From: Novakomyces olei
Taxonomy: Eukaryota; Ascomycota; Novakomycetes; Novakomycetales; Novakomycetaceae
Length of the DNA stretch: 64,000 bases
NCBI GenBank assembly: GCA_016906335.1
Contig: JADEYG010000012.1
Coordinates: 1,116,501-1,180,500, forward strand
Direction of reading: 5' to 3'
In this document: positions 46,201 through 55,969 of the stretch, piece after piece
Layout of the letters: each line of letters begins with the position of its first letter
Numbering within the stretch: the stretch's first letter is position 1
The notes under the pieces: model-generated
The model's database searches: none
What the model was told of the DNA's origin: nothing
The model's input: the letters and a program-made list of their open reading frames with translations, nothing else
Translations under genes and position numbers: made by a program

Positions 46201-47537
46201 ATATTTGGCTGTTGACTTTGCCTCATAAGATCCCGGAGTTTGGCAGAGAGTTTGTTCGGCGCAGGGAGGAGATGTTTAAATACTATCCTTCCCCCGTTGT
46301 TGCGAAAATGACGGGTGTACCTGCTCTGCCATTGAGCAAATTAATGTCGAGCATGAGTGTAGCTTTTGGGCCAAAGGGCCATATCAATGCCGGCCTGAAC
46401 TTGAAGTTCGAGTCTCGAAAGCAAAAAGTGATTGGCTACTCCCGGAAGAATAGCTATGGCTGGGAATATAGTGCTGACGCTGTTCGTCTCGTAGCCGATT
46501 ATCGTGCAAAGTTTCCAGAGTTTATTGATTATATTTGCAAAAACCCGACAAAAGGTGAGGAAAAATAATTCCAAAAATGAGACAAGGCAATTATACAATT
46601 TTGAATTGAATTGGAACGTTATTGAGACTGTTACATTATAATGCCTATGATACTAACTGCCCTAGACATTTACTCGCTGGACGATATTTACGGGACCAGT
46701 GCTCTGCTCAAGAGTATCGAAATAAAAGGCTGGCTTGCGGACAAGAAGATTGGCGCCCTTGAGCGGGTAGCGATCGACTGTGAAGCTCTAAGCGCCGAAG
46801 CAGTCAAGCACTTGGAGCATGTAACGGACCAGTATCTGTCGAAAACACCCGCACTAGTCCCGAAACGACTTCATGGTGTTCCTCGCAAGGCAGTATTGAA
46901 ACCGGAAAACGCAGAGAGCCGATTGAAAAACCAAAATTTCAGTCTGGGAGACAGGGTCGTTTACGGACTGAGTGCGGGTAAAGTCCCCATTGCCACTACT
47001 GGCACAGTTGTTTCTGTGACTACCGAATTTATTGATGTTTTATTCGATAATACGTTTATGAGCGGCACTACTTTGAACGAGAGATGCTCACCCTATCGTG
47101 GGCTTTCCGTCGCACGATCAGCCTTGCTGAACTTGACAAACCCTCAAGTAATCGCTCACTCAAAGGCCAGTCAGACGAGACGTCCTCAAACTGCGTCTCA
47201 TGTGGCCCACTCTCCTCAGCCAAAGAGAGTTAGTGCCTGGGCGACTCCGGTCCATGCCAAACAGGAGCAGGGACATCCAGAATTCCATCATGTACCTCCG
47301 CCCAATTCACTTCAAGCCACCCGTGGTCGTGGAAGAGCGCGTGGGCGTGGCAGTGGATTCACCAACGGTCAACGCGCAAACTACGATAGCCTCAAACATC
47401 CAAATTCATATGTTAACCCTAACCCTAAATTCAATCAAAATCGCGATGCGACGGCGCCGAGAGGTGAACGAGGCGGCCGAGGCGGCCGTGGAGCTCCACG
47501 AACACGCCGACCAGCGGGCAGTGCGACGACAGATTAA
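43253..47537 (+). CDS. XRN1: 5'-3' exoribonuclease Xrn1
   Basis: Four exons (43253-43267, 43315-43382, 43445-46554, 46666-47537) join into 1354 residues; introns are 47, 62 and 111 nt. The first exon is only 15 nt (MGIPK) and joins FFRWISERYP, the invariant Xrn1 N-terminus. The catalytic CR1/CR2 regions follow: LYLDMNGIIHNC, VDGVAPRAKMNQQRSRRF, SGHEVPGEGEHK, YGLDADLIML and FVGNDFLPNLP. The last exon carries the SH3-like segment SLGDRVVYG with FDNTFMSGTTLNERCSPYRG and an RGG-rich tail. Xrn1 degrades decapped, 5'-monophosphate mRNA in the cytoplasm. An acidic Glu-rich insert lies near residue 435. The final exon continues past an in-frame stop that would end the protein early if intron 3 were retained. 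Confidence 0.97.
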
Positions 47538-47611
47538 AAACGTCCACACAAACAGAGGAAAAAGACTATTCAAATGTACTTTAACATGATTTTAATGTGA
47601 AACAAGCAAAC

Positions 47612-48106
47612 CTAAATTAAACCCGTACCCCCGTCGTTAGATTGACCAACTTTTTCCCTAAGCAGCTCATACTGCTCCCTGTAATAGTTACGCTCTGACT
47701 CTAATCCCTTTGAGCGAGCCATAGTTTCTTCAAGCGCCCGAGTAAGATTACGGACGCTTTGCAGAGCGTGTAAGAGGGCCGAATCAGATGCATTTTGACT
47801 AATTGCCGAAGGAGGCGAGTGCATATTTAACCGTTTTCGCTGCGTTGATTCTTGGTTAGCGATTTGCTTTTCTTCCGCCCTGGCTTCATGATCAATCCGC
47901 CTTTTCCGGATCGGCTGCGGTGGCGGAGAAGAAGGCCAGGCTAGTTCCTCTTCCTCGCTTTTTGTCCGTAATTTTCTGCCCCGTGATAAAGTCGGTGTTG
48001 GAGAATCAGGATCACCGATTTCCGGACCATCAGACGCGGGCGATGACAGTTTGGGCGGACTGCTTAGCCGCACGGAAATAGAAGAAGGCGGCGTACGAAG
48101 CTTCAT
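47612..48106 (-). CDS. Orphan Ser/Pro-rich protein with C-terminal coiled coil
   Basis: A single exon of 164 residues. I do not recognise it. The first two thirds are disordered and full of proline-directed sites (TPPSS, SSPPK, DSPTPT, HSPPS) and basic clusters (IRKRRIDHEAR), which look like CDK-type phosphorylation sites and a possible nuclear signal. The last about 55 residues form a predicted helix or coiled coil (LHALQSVRNLTRALEETMA, then ESERNYYREQYELLREKV). It is divergent from tripeptidyl-peptidase II across 266 bp and tail-to-tail with XRN1. The frame has good composition and an ATG start, but only weak evidence of function. Confidence 0.6.
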   Translation of the reverse strand: MKLRTPPSSISVRLSSPPKLSSPASDGPEIGDPDSPTPTLSRGRKLRTKSEEEELAWPSSPPPQPIRKRRIDHEARAEEKQIANQESTQRKRLNMHSPPSAISQNASDSALLHALQSVRNLTRALEETMARSKGLESERNYYREQYELLREKVGQSNDGGTGLI

Positions 48107-48240
48107 GATCGATGAGTGGACGCAAGTTTGCCGTACATTGACTGGCGTTACGCGACTAATTAATTATTACGCGAGGCACGTGACCAGATAAAGGGGAGAA
48201 TCACGCATAATGAGCAAGTAAGACAATATGCCGAAAATAA

Positions 48241-48259
48241 AACCCTAACTAACCCTAAA
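48241..48259. promoter_or_regulatory. Telobox pair in divergent promoter
   Basis: AACCCTAACTAACCCTAAA lies between the divergent starts at 48106 (minus) and 48373 (plus), about 115-135 bp from each. It is the best-placed telobox in the window for shared control of two genes. Confidence 0.45.
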
Positions 48260-48372
48260 GAATAAAAAACCACGCATGATCGACCACGATTTATTGTATA
48301 TTATTTTATGTACGTAATACGGTAAGTCAAAGTATACACGATTACAAGAGGCGTCCTGATTTCGCGCGGTCG

Positions 48373-51300
48373 ATGCTGAGGACGATTTTCCGATTGCCGT
48401 CAAAGAGTTTAGGAGCAATAAAGACGACAATTCGCGCACCCGTTACTGCCACAGGGATGAGACTGGCAAGTTCAGCTCCGCAGCCGTTCCCGCTGGATGG
48501 AATGGTGCCGAAGCATGTAAGATTTATGAGTCTTTTCTGGTTCCGTCTAACAATGAATTATAACAGGAAACACAAGCGGCGCAATTTTTAAAGGCCAATT
48601 CTATGTATGATGGAAGAGGTGTAAAGGTAGCGGTGCTTGATACAGGCGTTGATCCTCGTGCGCCTGGTCTGAGCGAAACGACTGATGGGAAACCTAAAGT
48701 AATCGAGGTCATTGATTGCAATGGTATTTGTGCCTTTTGTCTAATCTCGATTTTGGCGCTTTTGAGATTTTAATGCCATTAGCTGTTTAATATTTTGGCT
48801 ATCCCCTATGCTTTTTAATTTCGCGTCTGTGTTTGTACCCTGTACGATGCTAATGGGAAGGATCGGGAGACGTAAGCATGTCTAAAATCGAGTCGGCCAA
48901 AGTCGAGTCCGGCATTCCTGTCGTCAAAGGCTTGAGCGGCCGCGAATTAAAGCTGAATCCACAGTGGAAAAATCCTGATGGTAAATGGCGTGTTGGTTTG
49001 AAGAGACAATGGGACCTGTTTCCAGACGAACTGGTGGAGAGAATTAAACGTGTAAGCCTTTTTCCTCTTTATTATTTGATCTTGGCACTTTTATTTTGTT
49101 AAAATGTCGCACTTTTATTATCAAATCTGGTAGCCTGTTTTCTTATACCAGCCATTTATCTTTACAAGATAATTCGTTAAAATTACAATGTTAACCGCAT
49201 CTTATCAATCTTTCCTGTTGAATGCCCATTTTAATCAACAGGAACGAAGCAAAGAATTTGACAACGAGTACGGGCTATTGGTGTCCAAGGCACTTAACGA
49301 CATTTCACGCTTTGAACAAGACCACCCCGGCTCTCCCTCTGATCTTTCGCAAGACGATTTGTTAAAACGAGACGATTTACGCAAGCGCCAAGAGAGTCTG
49401 GAAAAGCTGCGATCAGAGTTCGCGGATATTGGACCCGTAATGGACTGTGTTTCTTGGTTTGATGGGGAGAAATTCGTAGCTGTAATCGACAAGGCCGGGA
49501 CAGGCTCGGGCATTGCTGATTACAAGCCAATGGCGGCCTATAGCCGAGCACAGGAAACCGACTACTTTTCCGATGCAGATTTGCTAACTTATTCGTACAA
49601 CTTTTACGATAAAGGCGATATCCTATCAATCGTCACTGTATGCGGCTCCCATGGAACTCATGTAGCCGGAATCATAGGCGCAAATTTCAAAGACCAGCCA
49701 GAGCTAAATGGCTCTGCGCCCGGCTGCCAAATAATATCGTTGAAAATAGGAGACTCGCGTCTATCTGGGATGGAGACGGGCCAGGGCATGATCCGAGCGT
49801 GCAGGGCTCTAATTGACCTTGATGTGGATATTGCCAATATATCATTTGGCGAGGACCCGGCTGTCCCTAACCGTGGTCAAATAATTCAGGCATTGAAAGA
49901 AGCGGTCTTTGAAAAGAATGTAACAGTCGTCTCGTCAGCTGGCAACGAGGGAGCCATTTTGTCCTCTGTAGGTGCTCCTGGAGGCACAACGAACGGCATT
50001 ATATCCGTTGGCGCCTACGTCACAAGTGCAATGATGAAGGCAGAGTACTCTATGATTGAAAATACGCCAGACTCCTCATTTACCTGGTCCTCTAGAGGTC
50101 CGACAGTAGACGGAGCCGTTGGCGTCTCTATTTATTCGCCTGGTGCAGCAATTACGAGTGTCCCCCTCTACAGTTTACAGCACACTCAGCTCATGAACGG
50201 GACTTCAATGAGCTCTCCGTGTGCCTGTGGAGGCATTGCCCTGATAATTTCAGCATTAAAACAGCAATCAATTGCTTATTCTCCTCACCGATTGCACAAG
50301 GCAGTTGTGCACACGGGCAAGAGCGTAAACGACCCGTTTCGTGTGCCAATGCTGCAAGTGGAAGAGGCTTACAAGCACCTTGTTCAATTTAGAGAGGCAC
50401 TTGACCAGGACTGCTTCTTTTCTGTAACGACAGGCCCCAGCAGCGATAGCGCTTCTGCCCGGGGCGTCTACCTTCGCCAGGCGCACGAGTTTGAATCAGC
50501 AACGGTAACAAAATCAGTCAATGTCAAACCACAGCTGCCAGAGAAACTGACGGCAATTAAACCACAGATTGATCTGCGGCTGCGGCTTGTACCCTCAGAG
50601 TCCTGGATCGAGTGCCCTCAGGTTCTGGTGCTCGGGTATGGAGGCAGATCGTTTGATGTGAAGATCGATACTGCGCATACTGCTCCAGGCGATATCGCTT
50701 TTGCTGCTGTTGATGCCTTTATTGAAGGGGAGGAAAATGGCTCTCGACGAGTGTTTTCTGTCCCGATTACGGTTGCGAGGCCGATAGTTCCGCAAGCGCA
50801 AGCGGTCACTTATTCCCTGCCGATGAAAGCGAGCAGTATCGGCCGCAAGTTTGTTCATGTTCCGGCTGGATGTAATGCAGTTACAATAGAAGTAGAATCG
50901 AGCGGCCACAGTGGCAATCCTATCCGCTCCATGATCCAAACGTGCCAGCCACTGGCGCAGTACAGACGGTCGTGGACGAGTTCCACAGCTGTGACTTTTC
51001 TCGTAGACGGAGAGCTGTTTAGTAAGCGTATCAAAGTAGTGGCAAACAAGTCTCTCGAGGTCTGTGTCTCTCAGTGGTGGGCAGCGGCAGGAACGATGCA
51101 GGCGGCAGTCAAGCTCAAGTTTCATGGCGCCTCTTTGGATTTATCTGCTACAAACCTGAACTTTGTTGCCGGCCAACTGCCTCGAGTCACAGTACAGAGC
51201 TTTTCCGGGACAGAAAAGTTTAAGCCCGTGTGCACTTTTGACCGCAGCACCGATCTGCTTAGGCCGTCGAGTGCCAAAGTTGGTGACTTGGGGGAAAGAG

Positions 51301-52496
51301 ACGTTACAGTACAGGGAAAGACGCTGTTTGCCCTTTGTTTGCAGTACAAATTTGCCGTTGATTCGGCAGAGCAGGACGTGGAAATTGCCCTCCCCTTTTC
51401 CAAATTTATATACGACAACGGCCTCTACTCTGTCCTGCTGCGTGTAGCCAATCTGCACGGGCAGACTGTGAAGTTTGGTGACGCTTACCCGAAGCGATGG
51501 ACACTTACACGAGGCAGTTATACGGCCCACGTGCAATTGGTCTATGACTCTGCTACCAAGTTGGAAGCCCTAAAGACAACGACACTGACACTCACTCGGG
51601 TCCTAAAGGCAGGCGACGAAATTGTACTGTCTGCTTATACTGACCATGTTGCGGCAGTCACGAGCAGTAAGCCAATGCCGGCTTTTGCCCTGCGCCGAGG
51701 CGAGTCTCGCAGTATTGTCTTCAATACCGACTTGGCGAAAACGCCAGCGTCAGTGCTGAAGGGCACACTGAAGCTGGAAGAGGGCAATGGCAATTGCGGT
51801 AGCCACTATGAGACCACTTTTACCAGTGCTTCTAAAGCCAGGGACCTTGATTCTTGCGAGCCCGGTGAGGGCGAGGAGGAGCCACCGAGCCTGCTTTCTT
51901 TGCAAATCGGGATCATTGCGAGTATATCAGACAAGGAGGAAAAAGCACAGTTCTTGCAGGCTCTGCTACAAAAGTACCCAGACTCGGTTGCGCTTTTGCA
52001 AACTGCCCTGGCCGAGGCTGAGAGCGGTGAGGAAAAGACCCGGTTTGCTCATTCTATCGTGGAAAAAGTGGACATGAGTGCCGTTGAGCAGTATCTGGGA
52101 CAGAAGCCAGCGGAGTACGCTGACAAGGCAGAGCGGGCGAAGCGTAGAGAAATCGAAAAGCTTAAAGAAGCCCTGCTAGCGGCGCTAAGGCACCTTGCAC
52201 TTGTGGGTGAAGGCGAGTACTGGGAAGCTTTGCGGCGATTGGAAGACCCTCTCGACAGTTCAAAGGCGGCTTTGGCTACGATGCGGGTTTACGCAGGACG
52301 CAACTTGCACGGACTGGCACTTGCGCTCGCTATTAAATATGCAGAAAAGGATCTGGGTGCGAAAGACGAAAAGGACGAGGAGGCAGTACGCCAGATTCGG
52401 TCCGAGTGTCTCTCCTCACTGGGGTGGGACCTTTTGGCTCAGAGGGAAAAGGCTGCGGATTTGTTGAAGACGCCTCCGTATACTGCATTATTCTAG
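48373..52496 (+). CDS. TPP2: Tripeptidyl-peptidase II with N-terminal extension
   Basis: Four exons (48373-48516, 48567-48723, 48861-49051, 49242-52496) join into 1248 residues; introns are 50, 137 and 190 nt. The subtilase triad is Asp73 ([10 protein letters not shown]), His301 (GSHGTHVAG) and Ser486 (NGTSMSSP), with the oxyanion Asn in SSAGNEG. The 185-residue His-to-Ser spacing equals that of human TPP2 (His264, Ser449). TPP2 forms giant spindle particles that release tripeptides downstream of the proteasome. The N-terminus is about 29 residues longer than the human protein and reads [21 protein letters not shown], basic, hydroxylated and without acidic residues, like a mitochondrial presequence. 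Internal Met codons at about 29 and 44 could start a cytosolic form. A telobox lies in the promoter. Confidence 0.95.
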
Positions 52497-52890
52497 AACA
52501 ACATCATAGTAAAGTCTACAATAAAACAAATACACAGGATGGATAAATCTATAAAACAAATATATAAAATTAACGGTACCATAATTGAAATCGATCAATC
52601 TACTTGGTCTAGCTGATAAGCCGACATAAAATATAATAATTATTCTATTCAGTCGAGCACAGATGGATTTTGATAGCGACATTGCCAGTGTATCATGTTG
52701 TTATTATACTGTTTTGTTGCGCTATCCAAAACAAAACTTGCAAAATAAATATTCAACTCGAACAAATCAAAACAATAAATTCATGTAAATTCGTGTAAAC
52801 CTAATCAGGGCGGCACAATCACTATATACAGATTACAACAGATATCAGCATCAATCTGGAACTCGCAGTAATATCCCGAAAATAATGGCT
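52497..52890. other. Convergent 3' intergenic region
   Basis: Between the end of tripeptidyl-peptidase II (plus) and the glucoamylase end (minus). AT-rich; no gene or repeat of note. Confidence 0.55.
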
Positions 52891-54837
52891 TTAGAAAAGG
52901 ACAGTACCAAGAATCAAAATGGCCAGAGCACAACCCAATGCGCCAGAATGAACGAGGGCAGAAGAACCGGAAGCTTGCTTCAAGCTGGACTTTGAAGTCT
53001 CTGGTCCTGCGTTTGGTGAAGACGTGGCAGTCGCGGACTTGGTCGATTTTATGGTCGATTTTGTGCCCGACTCATGGACCGTATGATCTGCCTTGTGATC
53101 TGCCTTGTGGCCAACTTCGTGATCATGATCGTGGCCTGCTTCGTGATCATGATCGTGATCTGCTTCGTGTTCGTGATCGTGATCTGCCTCGTACTCCTTA
53201 TTTTTCTTATTTTTATCAGCCTTTTCCAGGACTGAGTGGGTGCTTGAACTGTTGCTCCTTTCCAATCCACCGCCAACAAATTTCATTATCTCACCTTGCT
53301 GATTGGCGACCTCCTTCAATGCCTTCTCACAGGCACCACTTTCAATTTCAGGCATTTGTGGAGGCTCCAGCAGAGCAAGATCAGCAACATGCCGCCTGGC
53401 ATTAAGGGCATGGAACACGCTGGCATAGCTCCAAGTCAAATCGTAAGCTCCTCTCTGGAACCCTGTAACCCGGTCAATCTGCTCCGACATGGACCCGTCA
53501 CTTGTGAAAACGGCGGATTGAATTGCTCTCATGTACCCGTCTGCAAACTGCACAATTCTGGGCAGAACTTTGTCTGCAGTAAAGTTCTGATCCAACGGCA
53601 GACCGGTCAGATACGATAAAGTTGCGTTGGAAATACTGCTCAACTCTTGTTCATTCTGGTCCAAGTAGTAGGCTGCTTCGTAAAGAACATTGGCAGCAGT
53701 GGCAGTTGTAAGGAACCAGGGATTGCCGATGCTCGACCCGGTTCCATCGTACACGTCTTCCGGGTACCTTCCCAGCCAAACACCACGATGGTGTTTGCCG
53801 GTAGAGTGCGAATTGTGCTTGGCATCGTACTTGCCGTTGACAATATCGGTGTTTATTGGATAAAGTGCCGCCATACGCTTGTTTATCTCCACCAGCGTCG
53901 ACAGCATCTCGTTGCTCCAGGGCGGGAACTCTGATTGGCCATGCAGGCCGGCCAATAAGACGGAAGTATCGAGCCCAGAACGGGCGTCAGAGGAGCGAAT
54001 GTATCCCACGGATGGGTCGTAGAAGGAGCGCGTTGTATTGTCAATCTCAAGGGAGACCATATCCCACGCAGAAGCGGCAGCCGAGTCGCCTATACGACCA
54101 GCCAAAAGAGCACCTTCTGTCATTGCTCGGCTGGAGACGGCGAGTGTGAAAAAGTGCTGACCGGAAACTTCCTCCCACAGATCAAACGAATCATTGGACC
54201 AGTACTTGGCAACGTAATTCAGATCTGCACGAATGATAGAGGTAGAATTACCTCCATTTTTATCAAAAAGCTCGGGCGGGACTTTCTCGCCATTGTCAAG
54301 GAGGTGGTTGACGAAATGAATGAGAGCGATTGCTCTTAGAGCGGGTCCGTCACTCTGCGGTCGGCCCCAATTTTCCGAGAATACCGTCCCGTCCACGTGG
54401 AATTTCGGTTCTCCCAATCCCGCGTCTAGCGCGGGCCCCGAGGGTGTATCCAGTAATTGTAGTTTTTTAACCTCGGTCACATAGTCCATAATATCCTTTG
54501 CCGAAACGAGAGATTTTTCCGTGTCCCTATCAGGATCTGCAACTAACAGCCGAATCAGTAGATCAAAAGTCAGCGCTGAATCACGGGTCCACTGGTAAAA
54601 ATAGTCGGGGGTTGAGCGTGAAGGACTGGCCACTACCACGCCAGGACCAGCACCGGTTGCTTTTTTACCCAACGGACCAATATTATTGTGTATTCCATCG
54701 AGACAGTACTGCGACTGAAGGGCTATCCAGTCGTAAAAGTCGATATTCATGCCCTGCTCATCGGAGCTGCAGGCAAGAGAGATTGCCATTGACGTGGTGA
54801 GAAGGCCCAGGGCCACAAGAGCCGGTGTTCCCTTCAT
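52891..54837 (-). CDS. GH15 glucoamylase, probably GPI-anchored, with His/Asp-rich stalk
   Basis: A single exon of 648 residues. A signal peptide (GTPALVALGLLTTSMAISLAC) is followed by the GH15 catalytic domain: FYQWTRDSALT, FSENWGRPQSDGPALRA, the general acid region DLWEEVSGQHFFTLAVS, and the base region SMSEQIDRVTGF with YDLTWSYASVFHALNAR. It releases glucose from the ends of starch or glycogen. There is no CBM20 starch-binding domain. Instead the tail is a repeat of DHDHE/ADHDH-like units, then Thr/Ser-rich sequence and a C-terminal hydrophobic segment (GALGCALAILILGTVLF) that looks like a GPI-attachment signal. A cell-wall or plasma-membrane enzyme is inferred. The His-rich stalk could bind metal ions, but this is not proven. 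Confidence 0.93.
   Translation of the reverse strand: MKGTPALVALGLLTTSMAISLACSSDEQGMNIDFYDWIALQSQYCLDGIHNNIGPLGKKATGAGPGVVVASPSRSTPDYFYQWTRDSALTFDLLIRLLVADPDRDTEKSLVSAKDIMDYVTEVKKLQLLDTPSGPALDAGLGEPKFHVDGTVFSENWGRPQSDGPALRAIALIHFVNHLLDNGEKVPPELFDKNGGNSTSIIRADLNYVAKYWSNDSFDLWEEVSGQHFFTLAVSSRAMTEGALLAGRIGDSAAASAWDMVSLEIDNTTRSFYDPSVGYIRSSDARSGLDTSVLLAGLHGQSEFPPWSNEMLSTLVEINKRMAALYPINTDIVNGKYDAKHNSHSTGKHHRGVWLGRYPEDVYDGTGSSIGNPWFLTTATAANVLYEAAYYLDQNEQELSSISNATLSYLTGLPLDQNFTADKVLPRIVQFADGYMRAIQSAVFTSDGSMSEQIDRVTGFQRGAYDLTWSYASVFHALNARRHVADLALLEPPQMPEIESGACEKALKEVANQQGEIMKFVGGGLERSNSSSTHSVLEKADKNKKNKEYEADHDHEHEADHDHDHEAGHDHDHEVGHKADHKADHTVHESGTKSTIKSTKSATATSSPNAGPETSKSSLKQASGSSALVHSGALGCALAILILGTVLF
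53085..53195. repeat. Coding repeat for His/Asp-rich glucoamylase stalk
   Basis: Imperfect 12- and 24-bp units (plus-strand GATCATGATCGT and CTTCGTGATC variants) encode the alternating DHDHE-type segment of the glucoamylase tail. Confidence 0.8.
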
Positions 54838-54900
54838 GATTAATTAAATCAAAAAGACTGGCAGATTGAGCAGTGAATCAATTGAGCAATGGATCAATTA

Positions 54901-54945
54901 AGCGATAATTCAATAAGCGATAATTCAATGAGCGATGATTCAATC
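54901..54945. repeat. 15-bp direct repeat in glucoamylase promoter
   Basis: Three tandem copies of AGCGATAATTCAATA with two or three changes, 64-108 bp upstream of the glucoamylase start. Looser related units extend on the side nearer the gene. Confidence 0.75.
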
Positions 54946-55632
54946 AGGCAATCAGCGGGTAAACGAGTACCGCAGTTCCAAGCTTCAAATTATCTATTTC
55001 AACGAGATAATTGCCAAACGAGTGAGCAATAAACGAGTCCTTTCATAAACAGATCAACGGAGGAACCGGTCGTGTCCAAGTCGCACCTCGATGCTGTCCC
55101 TAACGGAAAGGGCGCCGTAATATATGAATTCGCTGTTTGAATTTGCGTAAATTTGCAAGTTCCGTGCGCGGCATGTCACATGATTTTGAGCCTTATTTGT
55201 AACCCCGGAAAAAGTCACATCTCCACAACACGGCTAATTGGTTTGGGAAATATTCCGGAAATTAATGGGAAATTCATAATTAGATTCTGTAGTGTTCAAG
55301 AGACGATAATTGGAACGCCTATTTATAGCTTTGGGTATTTCGGAATCGTATCATGTTTGTGGCGCATGAAAGTTTTTCGCGCCCGATGTCCGTCATTCCT
55401 AATTCATTCGCCGCTGTTCATTTTAGAGAGCCACAGCGCGCCTTATCGAACAGACTGTACATAAGAGGGAATATAGTCTGTCATTGATGACATATTTGTA
55501 TATGGGCTGTTATTAGACTGACAGTAAGCATAATATTAACTATAATAAATGGACTATAATAATTGACTATTGACCAAAATAATTGACTTTAATAAATGTC
55601 CAAAATAAATTTACTATAATAGATTGAGGTAC

Positions 55633-55845
55633 TCACGCTATAGAATGGACAAACGCTTCAATAACAGCATTCGTACTATGGAAAACGATCAATCTCGTTG
55701 CGATGTACTCAAGTCTAACTAATGCATGTCTCGCCCAAAGCTTTAATTTCACATAATGTTCCACAAGTTTAAATTTTTTGAAACATAAGACACACAGAAT
55801 ATTGATTCTACATCTGTTCTTTATGCAAGCACAAGCAAAGAGCAA
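55633..55845 (-). CDS. Possible orphan exon
   Basis: An open segment on the minus strand encodes a Cys-rich hydrophobic start, then VEHYVKLKLWARHALVRLEYIATRL, and runs into a consensus GTGAGT donor at about 55636. The composition looks protein-like. It has no ATG in frame, and no convincing partner exon was found on either side, so it may be chance, a remnant, or an exon of a gene with unseen parts. Confidence 0.2.
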   Translation of the reverse strand: MLFACACIKNRCRINILCVLCFKKFKLVEHYVKLKLWARHALVRLEYIATRLIVFHSTNAVIEAFVHSIA

Positions 55846-55969
55846 AGCAAAAATAGCGATTGGATACGCTATTCGTAGATGAAATTGGTATAATCACAAC
55901 TGCATATTACCATCCGTAAAAGAGAAAAATCTAAATATACAAACAGCATCCCGCTTAACGGTGCCACAT

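Larger units (their letters stand above)
54838..55969. other. Intergenic region, about 1.1 kb
   Basis: Holds the glucoamylase promoter with a 15-bp direct repeat (54901-54945), AT-rich DNA at 55530-55625, and one possible orphan exon on the minus strand listed below. Nothing else could be supported. Confidence 0.5.

Noticed and set aside
50595-51125. A 176-residue minus-strand ORF inside tripeptidyl-peptidase II
   Set aside because: Antisense shadow; His- and Arg-rich composition reflects the opposite strand.
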